Below are positions 17,580 to 27,468 of a DNA stretch of 64,000 nucleotides, piece after piece. The DNA is taken from NCBI RefSeq assembly GCF_002162355.1, contig NZ_CP021434.1:2208501-2272500 (forward strand). Reading direction: 5' to 3'. The position numbers and the translations under genes are program-made. The stretch is from Tumebacillus avium (GTDB lineage Bacteria > Bacillota > Bacilli > Tumebacillales > Tumebacillaceae). Numbering within the stretch: position 1 is the stretch's first letter; each line of letters starts with the position of its first letter. The notes beneath the pieces were generated by a model. It was not told the DNA's origin, searched no databases, and worked only from the letters and a program-made list of their open reading frames with translations.

Positions 17580-18224
17580 ATGACGATTCAGGGGTTGACG
17601 GTAGCTCTGTCCAAGGGGCGCATCATGGACGAGACGCTGAAGCTGATGGCGGCGGCCGGCATGCCGCTGCCCGAAGAGCTCGACTCGCGCAAGCTGATCC
17701 TGCGCAGTCCGGGCGGGGAAGTGGATTTTATTTTAGCCAAACCGGTCGATGTGCCGACCTACGTCGAATACGGGGTCGCCGACGTCGGCATCGCCGGGAA
17801 AGATGTGCTGGTCGAGGCCGGGCGCGATCTGTATGAGCTGCTCGACCTCGGGATCGGCAAATGCAAAATGTCGGTGGCAGGTCTGCCGGAGCAGCAGTCG
17901 CATTATTCGATGCCGCGGGTGGCATCAAAATATCCGCGCATCGCGACCGAGTATTTCCGCAGCCGCGGGCAGCAGGTGGAAGTGATTTTCCTGAACGGAT
18001 CGGTCGAACTGGCGCCGCTGATCGGCCTGGCCGAACGCATCGTCGATGTGGTCGAGACGGGACGCACCTTGCGTGAAAACGGGCTGGTCGTGCAGGAGGA
18101 TATCATGGACATCTCGACGCGCGTTGTGGCGAACCGGATGAGTTTTCGGTTGAAGAGCACTGCGATCGACGAGTTTGTCGGCCGCATGCGCGCGGTGGTG
18201 GAAAAGGGGGAAGTGCTGCGATGA
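17580..18224 (+). CDS. hisG: ATP phosphoribosyltransferase, short form
   Basis: HisG condenses ATP with PRPP, the committed step of histidine synthesis. At 214 residues it is the short form lacking the C-terminal regulatory domain, which fits with hisZ upstream. Landmarks are the N-terminal ALSKGRIMDE, GVADVGIAGKD, and the PRPP-binding VVETGRTLRENGL. ATG 17580 follows a GGAG-rich site and the stop overlaps the hisD start. Confidence 0.97.
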   Translation: MTIQGLTVALSKGRIMDETLKLMAAAGMPLPEELDSRKLILRSPGGEVDFILAKPVDVPTYVEYGVADVGIAGKDVLVEAGRDLYELLDLGIGKCKMSVAGLPEQQSHYSMPRVASKYPRIATEYFRSRGQQVEVIFLNGSVELAPLIGLAERIVDVVETGRTLRENGLVVQEDIMDISTRVVANRMSFRLKSTAIDEFVGRMRAVVEKGEVLR

Positions 18225-19504
18225 TCAAGGTGATGCAGGCGGCCGATTTTGTGCTGAAGCGGGATGAAGAGGATGTGTATGCCGAGCAGCGGGAGGCGGC
18301 GCTGGCGATTTTGGCCGAAGTCAAAGCTTCGGGGGACGCGGCGGTCATCGCCTACACGGAACAGTTTGACGGCGCGGCGCTCGACGATCTGCGCATTCCT
18401 GCCGATGCGTATGAAGCGGCGTATGAGCAGGTCACGCCGGAGTTTCTCGACGCGCTGCGGGCGGCGATTCTCAACATCCGCCGCTATCATGAAGCGCAGA
18501 AGCGCACTTCGCTGCTGCTGCCCGACGCAGACGGCAATCTGCTCGGGCAGATCATCCGACCGCTGCAGCGCGTTGGCGTCTATGTGCCGGGCGGTCGGGC
18601 TGCCTATCCGTCGTCGGTGATGATGAACGTGATTCCGGCGCAGGTGGCAGGCGTTCCGGAGATCGTGCTGGTCACGCCGCCCGACCGCGAAGGGAAGATC
18701 GACCCGAATGTGCTGGTGACGATCCGGGAGCTGGGCATCACCGAAGCGTACCGCATCGGCGGCGCACAGGCGGTCGGGGCGCTGGCGTACGGCACGGAGA
18801 CGATCCGTCCCGTCGACAAGATCACGGGGCCGGGCAACATCTATGTCGCTTTGGCCAAGCAGGCGGTGTTTGGGCAGGTGGCGATCGACATGATCGCCGG
18901 TCCTTCCGAAGTGCTGGTCATCGCCGATGAGAGCGCCGACCCGGACTACGTGGCGGCCGACATGCTGTCCCAGGCGGAGCATGATCCGCTGGCTGCGGCG
19001 ATCTGCGTCACGCCATGCGCCGATCTGGCTGTGCGGGTGGCGAACGCGCTGGTCGAGCAGTTGGAGCAGCTGCCGCGCCGCGAGATCGCCGAAGCGTCGA
19101 TTCGCAACTACGGCGCGATCGTCGTCACGAAGTCGCTCGACGAAGCGGTCGAGCTGTCCAACCGCATCGCGCCGGAGCATTTGGAGCTGATGACAGAAGA
19201 TGCTCTGTCATTGGTCGGGCGCATCGAAAACGCCGGAGCGATTTTTGTCGGCAAATATTCATCGGAGCCGGTCGGGGACTATTTTGCCGGGCCCAACCAC
19301 ACCTTGCCGACGAGTGGGACGGCACGCTTTTCTTCGCCGCTTGGGGTCGATGATTTTATCAAAAAATCGTCCCTGATCTGCTACAGCAAAGACGCGCTGC
19401 TGAAAAACGGGCACCACGTGATCGCGCTCGCCGAAGCGGAGGGCTTGACGGCGCACGCCAATGCGATTCGGGTGCGCTTGGAGAAAGAACGGGAGGTACG
19501 CTAG
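18221..19504 (+). CDS. hisD: Histidinol dehydrogenase
   Basis: HisD oxidises L-histidinol to L-histidine in two NAD-dependent steps using zinc. The 427-residue protein shows [42 protein letters not shown] (zinc ligand region) and the late PEHLEL and GPNHTLPT segments. It overlaps hisG by 4 bases and ends 1 base before hisB. Confidence 0.97.
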   Translation: MIKVMQAADFVLKRDEEDVYAEQREAALAILAEVKASGDAAVIAYTEQFDGAALDDLRIPADAYEAAYEQVTPEFLDALRAAILNIRRYHEAQKRTSLLLPDADGNLLGQIIRPLQRVGVYVPGGRAAYPSSVMMNVIPAQVAGVPEIVLVTPPDREGKIDPNVLVTIRELGITEAYRIGGAQAVGALAYGTETIRPVDKITGPGNIYVALAKQAVFGQVAIDMIAGPSEVLVIADESADPDYVAADMLSQAEHDPLAAAICVTPCADLAVRVANALVEQLEQLPRREIAEASIRNYGAIVVTKSLDEAVELSNRIAPEHLELMTEDALSLVGRIENAGAIFVGKYSSEPVGDYFAGPNHTLPTSGTARFSSPLGVDDFIKKSSLICYSKDALLKNGHHVIALAEAEGLTAHANAIRVRLEKEREVR

Positions 19505-19505
19505 G

Positions 19506-20096
19506 ATGGGACAACGGATTGCACAGATCAAACGCGACACCACAGAGACGCAGATTGAGCTCGCTCTGGACCTCGACGGGGAGGGCAGCCGCGAACTGAC
19601 GATTCCCGTGCCGTTTCTGCGCCATATGCTCGATCTGTTCGCGAAGCACGGCGGCTTTGACCTGTCTGTGAACGCGAACGGCGATATCGACATCGACGAC
19701 CACCACACGGTCGAGGACATCGGGATCGCGCTTGGACAGGCCTTTCGGGAAGCGATCGGCGACAAAAAGGGGATTCGCCGCTATGGCAACCGCTTTACGC
19801 CGATGGACGAAGCGTTGGCGCAAGTGACGCTCGACATTTCGGGGCGCTCGTTCCTCGTCTTCAACGCGCAGTTTCCGAAAGAGTATGTCGGCACGTTTAA
19901 CACGGAGCTGGTCGAAGAGTTTTTCCGCGCCTTTGCAGGCAATGCGGGCGTGACCTTGCACATCAACGTGCCCTACGGCACCAACACGCACCACATGATC
20001 GAAGCGATCTTCAAAGCGTTTGGCGGCGCGCTGTCCGAAGCGGTGGCGATCGACCCGAAGATGAAGGGGATTCCTTCGACCAAGGGGGTTCTGTAG
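19506..20096 (+). CDS. hisB: Imidazoleglycerol-phosphate dehydratase
   Basis: HisB dehydrates imidazole glycerol phosphate to imidazole acetol phosphate. At 196 residues it is the monofunctional form without a phosphatase domain, which explains the need for the separate hisJ at 27469. Metal-binding motifs DDHHTVED and [10 protein letters not shown] are present. ATG 19506 follows GGGAGG (19491-19496) by 9 bases. Confidence 0.96.
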   Translation: MGQRIAQIKRDTTETQIELALDLDGEGSRELTIPVPFLRHMLDLFAKHGGFDLSVNANGDIDIDDHHTVEDIGIALGQAFREAIGDKKGIRRYGNRFTPMDEALAQVTLDISGRSFLVFNAQFPKEYVGTFNTELVEEFFRAFAGNAGVTLHINVPYGTNTHHMIEAIFKAFGGALSEAVAIDPKMKGIPSTKGVL

Positions 20097-20717
20097 ATGA
20101 TCGCGGTGATCGACTACGGGATGGGCAACCTGCGTTCTGTAGAAAAAGCGCTGGCTTCGCTTGGCGCAGAGGTCGTCGTCACCGGCGACCCGGAACTGGT
20201 AAAAAAAGCGGATGGCGTGGTGTTGCCGGGCGTGGGGGCGTTTGGCGATGCGATGGACAATCTGCAAGAGCAGGGTCTGGAAGCAACGATACGGGAAGTG
20301 GTCGCGGCAGGAACACCTTTTTTGGGCATTTGTCTGGGGATGCAGTTGCTGTTTACGAGCAGTGAAGAGCATGGGCTGCACCAGGGGCTGAATTTGATTC
20401 CGGGGCATGTGAAGCAGTTTCAGGGCGATTTTAAAATCCCGCACATCGGATGGAATGATCTGACCGTGCAGGGGGACAGCCCGCTTTTGGACGGCGTGGA
20501 GAACGGCGATTATGTCTATTGGGTGCATTCGCTGTTCGTGGAGCCGGCCGACCGCAGCGTGCTGCTGGCGTCGACCGATTATTACGGCGAAGTGGCGGGC
20601 ATCGTGGGACAGGGCAACGTGTACGGCATCCAGTTCCATCCGGAAAAATCGAGCCGGGTCGGGCTGCAACTGTTGAACAATTTTGTAAAACTGGTGCGTG
20701 AAGGAGTAACGTCATGA
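20097..20717 (+). CDS. hisH: Imidazole glycerol phosphate synthase, glutaminase subunit
   Basis: HisH releases ammonia from glutamine and passes it through a tunnel to HisF. The 206-residue class I amidotransferase has the nucleophile elbow GICLGMQLLF (Cys near residue 81) and the His/Glu pair in IQFHPEKS near residue 180. It starts immediately after hisB and overlaps hisA by 4 bases. Confidence 0.97.
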   Translation: MIAVIDYGMGNLRSVEKALASLGAEVVVTGDPELVKKADGVVLPGVGAFGDAMDNLQEQGLEATIREVVAAGTPFLGICLGMQLLFTSSEEHGLHQGLNLIPGHVKQFQGDFKIPHIGWNDLTVQGDSPLLDGVENGDYVYWVHSLFVEPADRSVLLASTDYYGEVAGIVGQGNVYGIQFHPEKSSRVGLQLLNNFVKLVREGVTS

Positions 20718-21454
20718 GCGAATTTTTGTTATACCCTGCAATTGACCTGCGCGGCGGGCAGGCGGTGCGGCTGTACAAAGGGGATTATGACCAGATGACC
20801 GTCTATGACCGCGACCCGGCGGCGGTGGCGCGGCGTTTTCGCGAGGCGGGGGCCCAGTTCCTGCACGTGGTCGATCTGGACGGCGCCAAGGAAGGTTCGC
20901 AGCAGAACCGCCCGGTGATTGAAGAGATCGTGAAAGCGTTTGGCCTGCCGGTGCAAGTCGGCGGCGGCATTCGCACAGGCGAGACGCTGGAAGCGTTGTT
21001 CTCGTTTGGCGTGGAACGGGCGATCCTCGGGACGGCGGCGGTGAACCAGCCTGATTTTGTGCGGGCGGCCCTGCAAGAGTACGGGGAGAAGATCGCGATC
21101 GGCATCGACGCGAAAGACGGGATGGTCGCGGTGAACGGTTGGTTGGAGACGTCCGACGTGACGGCGGTGGAGCTTGGGCGCGAGTTAAAGGGAGCAGGAG
21201 CCTCGCGCGTGATCTTCACCGATATCGCCCGCGACGGGACGCTGACCGGGCCGAACATCCCGGCAATCGTCGAGATGGCGGAAAAAACAGGTCTGGGCGT
21301 GATCGCATCGGGCGGGATCAAAGAGACGAACGACCTGGTGGAGCTGGCGAAATACAAGGGGCGCGGCGTGATCGGCTCGATCATCGGCAAAGCGATCTAC
21401 AACGGCAACATCGAGCTGGCTGCGGCGATTCGCGAGGTGACACCCTCATGTTAA
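20714..21454 (+). CDS. hisA: Phosphoribosylformimino-5-aminoimidazole carboxamide ribotide isomerase
   Basis: HisA opens the ribose ring of ProFAR to give PRFAR. This is a 246-residue beta/alpha barrel with [18 protein letters not shown] at the N-terminus (catalytic Asp in AIDL), [23 protein letters not shown] (second catalytic Asp) and ASGGIKE. It overlaps hisH and hisF. Confidence 0.97.
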   Translation: MSEFLLYPAIDLRGGQAVRLYKGDYDQMTVYDRDPAAVARRFREAGAQFLHVVDLDGAKEGSQQNRPVIEEIVKAFGLPVQVGGGIRTGETLEALFSFGVERAILGTAAVNQPDFVRAALQEYGEKIAIGIDAKDGMVAVNGWLETSDVTAVELGRELKGAGASRVIFTDIARDGTLTGPNIPAIVEMAEKTGLGVIASGGIKETNDLVELAKYKGRGVIGSIIGKAIYNGNIELAAAIREVTPSC

Positions 21455-22209
21455 CGAAGCGCATCATCCCTTGTTTTGACATCAAAAACGGGCGGGTCGT
21501 GAAAAACGTCTCTTTCCTGACCAACGAGCGCGACGCGGGCGACCCGGTGGAGCTGGCCAAGATCTATGAAGAGCAAGGCGCCGATGAACTGGTGCTGCTC
21601 GACATCACAGCGACCGACGAAGGGCGTGCCACGATGCTCGACATCGTGCGCCGCACCGCCGATGGCGTGTTCATCCCGTTCACCGTCGGCGGCGGGGTCT
21701 CGACGGTGGAAGACATCCGCGAACTGCTCAAGGCGGGCGCGGATAAGGTGGGCATCAACACCGCCGCTGTGAAAAATCCGCAGTTCGTCACCGATGCGGC
21801 GAAGAAGTTTGGCTCGCAGTGCATCGTCGTTTCCATCGACGGCAAATGGGACGGGGAAAAACAGGACTGGGAAGTGATGATCCACGCCGGGAAAAAGGCG
21901 ACCGGGCTGTCGGCGATCGCCTGGGCGCAAGAGATGGAAGCGCGCGGCGCAGGCGAAATTTTGCTGACCTCGTTCGATCAGGACGGGCAGAAAAGCGGCT
22001 TTGACCTCGCGTTTACGCGCCGCGTATCGGAAGCGGTGCGCATCCCGGTGATCGCGTCGGGCGGGGCGGGCGAGATGAGCCATTTCTATGATGTGTTTAC
22101 AGACGGCAAAGCGGATGCGGCGCTGGCGGCGTCGATTTTCCACTTCAAAGAGCTGACGGTGGAAGATGTGAAAGATTATCTGAAAGAGCGGGGGGTGACG
22201 GTACGATGA
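21448..22209 (+). CDS. hisF: Imidazole glycerol phosphate synthase, cyclase subunit
   Basis: HisF uses ammonia from HisH to turn PRFAR into imidazole glycerol phosphate and AICAR. The 253-residue barrel shows [16 protein letters not shown] (catalytic Asp), [34 protein letters not shown] (second Asp) and ASGGAGE. ATG 21448 overlaps the end of hisA by 7 bases. Confidence 0.97.
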   Translation: MLTKRIIPCFDIKNGRVVKNVSFLTNERDAGDPVELAKIYEEQGADELVLLDITATDEGRATMLDIVRRTADGVFIPFTVGGGVSTVEDIRELLKAGADKVGINTAAVKNPQFVTDAAKKFGSQCIVVSIDGKWDGEKQDWEVMIHAGKKATGLSAIAWAQEMEARGAGEILLTSFDQDGQKSGFDLAFTRRVSEAVRIPVIASGGAGEMSHFYDVFTDGKADAALAASIFHFKELTVEDVKDYLKERGVTVR

Positions 22210-22868
22210 GTTTGGCGTGGATCGACAGTTTGCAATTTGATGAAGCGACCGGGCTGATCCCGTGTGTCGTGCAGGACGTGCAAAGCCGCGAAGTGCTGAT
22301 GCTCGCCTACATGAACCGCGAGTCGATCGAGAAGACCGTCGAGACGGGGCAGACCTGGTTCTGGTCGCGCTCGCGGCAGGAGCTGTGGAACAAAGGCGCG
22401 ACGTCGGGCCACGTGCAGCAAGTCGTGCGCTTCGGCTACGACTGCGACCGTGACACGCTGCTCTGTGAAGTGGAGCAGACCGGCCCGGCCTGCCATACCG
22501 GCTCCTACACCTGCTTCTTCGAAAGCGTGCCGGGCTATGCGGCGGGCGAGCGCAGCGCGGGACACCGCTATGCCATCCTCGACGAGCTGCTCGCGACCAT
22601 CGCCGCCCGCGACGCCGAGCGCCCGACCGGTGCTTATACCACGTACCTGTTCGAAAAAGGGCTTGAGAAAATCCTGAAGAAAATCGGCGAAGAGTCGACC
22701 GAAGTCGTCATCGCCGCCTTGAAAGGCGACCGCCCCGAGCTGACCGCCGAAGCGGGCGACTTGATCTACCACCTGTTCGTCCTCTTGCAGGAGCAGAAGC
22801 TGTCCTTCGACGACGTGCTGAAGCTGCTGGAGGAGCGGCATTCGAAAAAGGATATCCAGAACAAATAA
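22206..22868 (+). CDS. hisIE: Bifunctional phosphoribosyl-AMP cyclohydrolase/phosphoribosyl-ATP pyrophosphatase
   Basis: The second and third steps of histidine synthesis on one 220-residue chain. The N-terminal HisI domain has metal and zinc motifs: [22 protein letters not shown] and HTGSYTCFF. The C-terminal HisE domain carries the helical [15 protein letters not shown] and [12 protein letters not shown] acidic motifs. It overlaps hisF by 4 bases and ends the operon. Confidence 0.96.
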   Translation: MSLAWIDSLQFDEATGLIPCVVQDVQSREVLMLAYMNRESIEKTVETGQTWFWSRSRQELWNKGATSGHVQQVVRFGYDCDRDTLLCEVEQTGPACHTGSYTCFFESVPGYAAGERSAGHRYAILDELLATIAARDAERPTGAYTTYLFEKGLEKILKKIGEESTEVVIAALKGDRPELTAEAGDLIYHLFVLLQEQKLSFDDVLKLLEERHSKKDIQNK

Positions 22869-22897
22869 GGGAGACCGCTACAAGGTCTCCCTTATTT
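22863..22897. terminator. Bidirectional terminator after the his operon
   Basis: AAATAAGGGAGACC and GGTCTCCCTTATTT form a 14-bp perfect stem with a 7-base loop. It also covers the last codons of the convergent minus-strand gene. Confidence 0.85.
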
Positions 22898-23417
22898 CAC
22901 GCAAAAATTGCACGGTGCGATGATTCCGCTCCACTTCGTTTCCGTACTCGATCACTTTTTCAAAAAAGAAGATCAGCCCGTCGACCACGGTGGTGAAGAA
23001 TTCGGAGCACGGGAACCGCTTGAGGATCAGATACCGTTTCGGGTACATCAACACAAACTCGATCTGATCCGTTCCGACCGGCGTCCATATCATCCGATAG
23101 GGGCTGTCTGTAAAATGTACCTCTGCCTGTCCGTCGCTTTGCCATTGCAGCAAAGCGGTGATAAACGTGCGCCAGATTTCAAATTCGGCCGTCTCGAAGC
23201 CAAAAAACATTGCGTCTCCGTCATGCAACGTGATCGCGCCGCTGAAGAATTTGTCCTGCGGTTTGATCAGGCGGCGCGCTGCTTCGTGTTCGATCGGGAT
23301 GTAGCAGATCTCCGGATGCTGCAGATAGATGAGATAGCTTGGCACATCGTTGTCCAGATTCAGCTCCTGCTGAATTTCCTTGCGGGGCCGTTTGAGATAA
23401 CTGCGAACTGTCAGCAT
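22878..23417 (-). CDS. Hypothetical protein
   Basis: A 179-residue soluble protein starting MLTVRSYLKRPRKEIQQEL. It has several aromatic-rich strands (FFSGAITLHDGDAMFFGF, EVHFTDSPYRMIWTPVG) and no signal peptide. GGAGGTG lies 6 bases before ATG 23417; the longer frame up to 23558 has no site and would run into the upstream region of the divergent gene. I recognise no family. It is divergent from an RsbR-like gene. Confidence 0.7.
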   Translation of the reverse strand: MLTVRSYLKRPRKEIQQELNLDNDVPSYLIYLQHPEICYIPIEHEAARRLIKPQDKFFSGAITLHDGDAMFFGFETAEFEIWRTFITALLQWQSDGQAEVHFTDSPYRMIWTPVGTDQIEFVLMYPKRYLILKRFPCSEFFTTVVDGLIFFFEKVIEYGNEVERNHRTVQFLREIRETL

Positions 23418-23551
23418 GGCACACCTCCACGGGTGATTACTTCGCAGCGGTGATAGGAATACCCTTGTCTGATCGAGAAGTACTCCTTGCATGAAGATCG
23501 GCAATCTTTCATATAGATGAGGGTAATTTGCAGAAAGGGGTACGATCCACA

Positions 23552-24418
23552 ATGGCATGGCAGCGGAATTTTATCGAATACTTGATGCAGCAGACGGATC
23601 GGATGGCAGAAGAGTGGCTGACGTCGTTAAACAAGCGGGCAGGGAATACCTATCCGGCAGTACATACAACAGCAGGACAGGAAGTGCTGACGCGCAGCAA
23701 GACGCTGGTCGAGATGCTGATTCGCGGCATGTCGGAGGACGTGAGCGCCGAGGTTGAGAACTGGGCGCAGACGGTCGGAACGCTTCGGGCCAGCCAACAG
23801 CAGGCGATCGATGCCTTTCTGGAAAGCTTCACCGCGTACCGCAAGACGGTGCGGCGCTATTTTACGCAGTACTTCAAAACCTATCATGCGGTGCTCGACT
23901 ATGAAGAATTTGACAGCATGGTAGAGCGCTTTTTTGACCTGCTCGACCAGTTTCAGGAGCGCTTCTCCTACTATTACATCTCATACAAAGACGAAGTGAT
24001 CAAATCCCAGCAAAATCTGATCGGTGAGCTGGCCGTGCCGGTCATCCCGGTCACGGAGGACACCTGCATTCTTCCGCTGATCGGCGCGATCGACACGCAC
24101 CGGGCGAAGTTGATCATGGAAGGGTCGCTGGCCCGCGTCACCGAGCTGCGCGCCCGGTACATGGTGCTCGACGTCTCCGGCGTGATGGTGATCGACACGA
24201 TGGTGGCGCATCACCTGTTTGACATCGTCAAAGCTCTGAAGCTGATGGGCACCACTTCGATCATCACCGGCATCCAGCCGGAAGTGGCGCAGACGATCGT
24301 CCAGCTCGGCGTGACGATGACCGACAAGCTGGAGACGATGGCGAGCCTGCGTCAGGCGCTGCGCCGGATCGAGGAGCATCGCAAGCAGGAAGAAGCGACC
24401 GGGATTTCCGCCTGGTAA
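23552..24418 (+). CDS. RsbR-like stressosome protein with C-terminal STAS domain
   Basis: A 288-residue protein with an N-terminal helical, globin-like sensor region (about 1-160) and a C-terminal STAS domain (about 170-285). The STAS part closely follows the RsbR family: LDVSGVMVIDTMVAHHL then ITGIQPEVAQTIVQLGV. In B. subtilis RsbRA two threonines in these segments are phosphorylated by RsbT; here the first is Ser (about residue 208) and the second Thr is kept. It probably belongs to a stressosome, but no RsbS, RsbT or sigma factor is adjacent. ATG 23552 has AAAGGGG about 11 bases upstream. Confidence 0.85.
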   Translation: MAWQRNFIEYLMQQTDRMAEEWLTSLNKRAGNTYPAVHTTAGQEVLTRSKTLVEMLIRGMSEDVSAEVENWAQTVGTLRASQQQAIDAFLESFTAYRKTVRRYFTQYFKTYHAVLDYEEFDSMVERFFDLLDQFQERFSYYYISYKDEVIKSQQNLIGELAVPVIPVTEDTCILPLIGAIDTHRAKLIMEGSLARVTELRARYMVLDVSGVMVIDTMVAHHLFDIVKALKLMGTTSIITGIQPEVAQTIVQLGVTMTDKLETMASLRQALRRIEEHRKQEEATGISAW

Positions 24419-24420
24419 AC

Positions 24421-24460
24421 AAAAAGGCAAGCGCCAATCGAGGCGCTTGCCTTGTTTTTT
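24421..24460. terminator. Bidirectional terminator
   Basis: AAGGCAAGCGCC (24424-24435) and GGCGCTTGCCTT (24442-24453), then GTTTTTT. It lies between the convergent RsbR-like and SLH genes. Confidence 0.85.
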
Positions 24461-25526
24461 ATGGCGTGATATCTATGCGGTAGATCTTCCACGGCGACAC
24501 GCCGGGCGAGCGTTTGAGATACAGCAGTCCGGACAGCATGCGGAAGTCGGCGCCTTCGTGCCCGGTCTCCGGGTGGCTCCATCTGATGACGGAGGTGCCG
24601 CGGGTCACGCGGATTTGCGCGAGCCGATAGGTTTTGTTGATCAAGGTAAACGTGGTGGGTTCGGTGCCGTACTGGGCAATGCTTACGTTGTAGCCTTTCG
24701 CTTGCCAGCCGAGCAGGTATTGGGTCGTGCCATCCCATTTGTCGCGAAACCGTCCGCTGGTATAGGTGCTGTGGATCGCGTTCAGCCCGCTCAACTGCCC
24801 TGTGTTGATCAGCTCCATGTATTGGCTGTAATAAGAGGAAGCGACGCTTACGATCTCCTGATCGGCAGACAGGCCCGTTTTTTCCGCGTGCAAGGCGTTG
24901 TACAGCACCGTGGCAGCCTGCGCGCGGGAGGCGGGGGCGGCGGGCAGGAACTTGCCGGTTTCGTCGCCGCTCATCAGGCCCATGCGGGTGACTGTGTCGA
25001 TGTTTGCTTTGCCCCAGTAGGATGCGATGTCAGGATAGGACCTGGCAGCACCGGTTGCTGCGACCGTCGGCGCAAACGCCTTGACGAGCAACGTCGCCAT
25101 CTCGCCGCGTTCGATGGGGTCGTTTGGTGCGAAGCGGGTGGTCGAGACGCCGCTGACGATGCCTTTGGCGGTGGCGATGCGCACAGAGTTGTAATACCAG
25201 TCTGTCGGGCTGACATCCGTAAATTTCTTGCCGCCCGCGTCGCTGGTCAGCCCCATCGCCAGCACCAGCATCGTCACAAACTCCGCCCGTGTCGTCGGAT
25301 GATCCGCCCGCACCTCCACATGCCCGATCTCCGACGTGGAAAACCCGGAGATCGTCTTCTGCCACAGCAAGTCTTTCATCTCGTCATACGCATAATGACT
25401 CAGCGCAAGATCGGAAAACTGATCCACATACCCCGGCTCAACATCGGCCGACGCCACCCCCGTCCCGCTCAGCAGCACTGCCCCCGCGCAGAGGAGCGCG
25501 AGCAGGCTTGTCCTCTTTTTCCGCAC
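24459..25526 (-). CDS. Exported protein with S-layer homology (SLH) domains
   Basis: A 355-residue secreted protein. The signal peptide (residues 1-27) has a basic start and the core LLALLCAGAVLLSG, probably cut after ASA. Three SLH motifs follow (about 33-90, 99-150, 160-210). Landmarks are FTDVSPTDWYYNSV and GIVSGVSTTRFAPNDPIERGEMA; these bind secondary cell-wall polymers. The C-terminal 125 residues look NTF2-like and have no assigned job. GTG 25526 is 6 bases after AAAGGAGGG. Confidence 0.88.
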   Translation of the reverse strand: MRKKRTSLLALLCAGAVLLSGTGVASADVEPGYVDQFSDLALSHYAYDEMKDLLWQKTISGFSTSEIGHVEVRADHPTTRAEFVTMLVLAMGLTSDAGGKKFTDVSPTDWYYNSVRIATAKGIVSGVSTTRFAPNDPIERGEMATLLVKAFAPTVAATGAARSYPDIASYWGKANIDTVTRMGLMSGDETGKFLPAAPASRAQAATVLYNALHAEKTGLSADQEIVSVASSYYSQYMELINTGQLSGLNAIHSTYTSGRFRDKWDGTTQYLLGWQAKGYNVSIAQYGTEPTTFTLINKTYRLAQIRVTRGTSVIRWSHPETGHEGADFRMLSGLLYLKRSPGVSPWKIYRIDITP

Positions 25527-25654
25527 CGGAATCCCTCCTTTAATCTCTTCTCTGTAGGATTAGAAAAAATACCCAAGGAGATACATTTAACACGTGTATT
25601 ATGTATGTTTGATATTGAATTAACAAGAAATTAATTCTCTCCTCCAGCGCCTCG

Positions 25655-26461
25655 TTGGCAGACGCCAAAAAGACGGTTGCTGCACTGGAAGAGAAAAAGT
25701 ATCAGGACACTAACCGAATTGAGATTCCCCCCAAGCCGATGGGACAGCCGGTCGGCAGAAAGCCCCAGCCGGGTGACCAGGAGATAATCGATCATATTCG
25801 CGGGTTTATTCTTGGCACGGCCACGGGTTTGGGCAAATCTCTCGCAGAGCTCGCCGGCAACACCATGGACCCGTTTGGCATGGGAGTCAAAGTGGTAGAA
25901 GCGGCCATTGATACCGCTGTGTTGGGCTGGGACCTTACAACAGATACCAAAAACACGGTCAACCAGATCAAGCAGGCGTTCACCGACCTTAAAAATTACT
26001 ACAACCAGGCTTCGACCGAAGAAAAAGGCCTGATTGAAGGTGAACTTACTGCAACCCTTGCTTTCATCGTCCAAAACAAAAAAGTCATCATCCGCAACGG
26101 CAAACTTGCTGGCAGCACACACCCGGTGACAGGCGTACCGTTTGATCTAAAAGGATTCCCGATCTTTGAATCGAAGTTTGATGTGAAATTGGATCCCTCA
26201 CTTTATAAAAAATCCAATGACGTGCAATTTAGAGACGCGAATTATCAATTGTATGCCGCAATCCAAAAAGACGCTAAATTGGCTTCTCAATTTACGGATG
26301 CTGACAAAAAACTGTTGGCAAAAGGCGTTACACCGCCAACTTATACGTGGCACCATCATCAAGATCCGGGTAATTTACAGCTCGTAGACAAAACGATCCA
26401 TCAAAGTACCGGTCATACGGGTGGGCAACAAATCTGGGGCGGAGGATCTGAAAACAGATAG
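25655..26461 (+). CDS. C-terminal part of a polymorphic toxin with WHH-type nuclease domain, probably 5'-truncated
   Basis: A 268-residue frame whose last 35 residues contain the nuclease signature TYTWHHHQDPGNLQLVD followed by HQSTGHTGG. This matches the HNH/Endo VII superfamily toxins with a conserved WHH. The middle region (GFILGTATGLGKSLAELAG, then DPFGMGVKVVEAAIDTAVLGWD) resembles the pre-toxin linker of large exported toxins. TTG 25655 has no ribosome binding site, and the frame is open a further 36 bases upstream with no usual start. The secretion module is therefore probably lost. Base composition is more AT-rich than the neighbours. A SUKH immunity-type gene follows 29 bases later. 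Confidence 0.75.
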   Translation: MADAKKTVAALEEKKYQDTNRIEIPPKPMGQPVGRKPQPGDQEIIDHIRGFILGTATGLGKSLAELAGNTMDPFGMGVKVVEAAIDTAVLGWDLTTDTKNTVNQIKQAFTDLKNYYNQASTEEKGLIEGELTATLAFIVQNKKVIIRNGKLAGSTHPVTGVPFDLKGFPIFESKFDVKLDPSLYKKSNDVQFRDANYQLYAAIQKDAKLASQFTDADKKLLAKGVTPPTYTWHHHQDPGNLQLVDKTIHQSTGHTGGQQIWGGGSENR

Positions 26462-26490
26462 GCACATAACACGAATAGAGGAGGCAGAAC

Positions 26491-26952
26491 GTGAGTCAAT
26501 GCGATTTAGAATGGATCGTGCTGGAGGACCGCGTTACCGATGCGGACATTGCACGTGTAGAAGAGTTGTTCAAGATTCAATTTCCAAAAGACTTCATTGA
26601 ATGCGCCCTTGTGAACCACGGCGGGCATCCTGAAAAGGACGTTTTTGACTTCGGCCAACACATTGGCAAAGTATTTGGCTTCATGCTAAGTTTCAATCCA
26701 GAAAGCAGCTTGTACCTACCAAACGTCTACAACAACGTACTCGACCGTCTGGCCGACCATGTATATCCGTTTGCAGATGATCCAGGCGGCAACTTATTGT
26801 GTTTTGATTATCGCCGGGACAAGGACAATCCAACGATCGTGTATTGGGATCACGAAGTTGCATTTTTGGATGCAGAAAAAGGGCTGTACCCGGTCTGTGA
26901 CACATTTACCGAACTGCTGCACAAGCTGTACGAAACACAATATGGGCATTAA
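26491..26952 (+). CDS. SMI1/KNR4 (SUKH) family immunity protein
   Basis: A 153-residue acidic protein with the SUKH pattern: EELFKIQFPKDFIECALVNHGG near the N-terminus, VYPFADDPGGNLLCFDY in the middle, and IVYWDHE. Such proteins bind and neutralise nuclease toxins encoded just upstream. GAGGAGG precedes the GTG start. Pairing with the WHH domain at 25655 fits the known toxin-immunity arrangement. It may survive as an orphan immunity gene if the toxin is dead. Confidence 0.88.
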   Translation: MSQCDLEWIVLEDRVTDADIARVEELFKIQFPKDFIECALVNHGGHPEKDVFDFGQHIGKVFGFMLSFNPESSLYLPNVYNNVLDRLADHVYPFADDPGGNLLCFDYRRDKDNPTIVYWDHEVAFLDAEKGLYPVCDTFTELLHKLYETQYGH

Positions 26953-26953
26953 A

Positions 26954-26982
26954 AAGAAGAGGAGATCTCATCTCCTCTTCTT
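26954..26982 (+). terminator. Hairpin after the immunity gene
   Basis: AAGAAGAGGAGAT and ATCTCCTCTTCTT form a 13-bp stem with loop CTC. The T-run after it is short. Confidence 0.7.
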
Positions 26983-27005
26983 GTGCGTTTGGCAGTGTCG
27001 AATGC

Positions 27006-27299
27006 TTAGTACTCGGTCGAGGTGTAGATCATCGGCATTACATCTTCGAGGTAGTCACTCACGCGTTCCGCGTCTTCGAGATTTAAGATGCCAAGCTTTG
27101 CCGCGAACATCGTGTGGTCGCGGACGTCATGAATGTCAAAAATGCCGAACAGATTGGTTTGGATGTGCAAAATGAGCGCTTTGCCAAGAAAATGAGATGA
27201 GTAGTTGACCACCAAATCATATTGCGAGTTCTCAGTGAGCAGAGTGACGAAACGGGATCTGGATTCTTCGTAACTTTCGTGGCTGATCATACGCGGCAC
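27006..27299 (-). CDS. DUF3055-like small protein
   Basis: A 97-residue protein. The stretch YSSHFLGKALILHIQTN followed by EDAERVSDYLEDVM resembles the DUF3055 family of Bacillota, about 90 residues long and of unknown function. GTG 27299 is preferred because GAGGTGG lies 6 bases upstream; the ATG at 27305 is too close to that site. Confidence 0.65.
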   Translation of the reverse strand: MPRMISHESYEESRSRFVTLLTENSQYDLVVNYSSHFLGKALILHIQTNLFGIFDIHDVRDHTMFAAKLGILNLEDAERVSDYLEDVMPMIYTSTEY

Positions 27300-27415
27300 G
27301 AGCATCCACCTCTTTTCCAATATTGAAATGTCGATGTCATTTTAAAATTTACGGAATTGTTCGATAAATTATGTCTGTCCTAGCAAATTTTTTATAGATT
27401 GTCCCACGAATTCAT

Positions 27416-27445
27416 TTGACCCTATGTTATACTCTTTACTATGGT
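27416..27445 (+). promoter_or_regulatory. hisJ: Possible promoter of hisJ
   Basis: TTGACC (27416-27421), 18-base spacer, TATGGT (27440-27445). The -35 is strong and the -10 is only 4/6. Confidence 0.35.
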
Positions 27446-27468
27446 AACGTGCAAAAGGGGGCTCGGCT

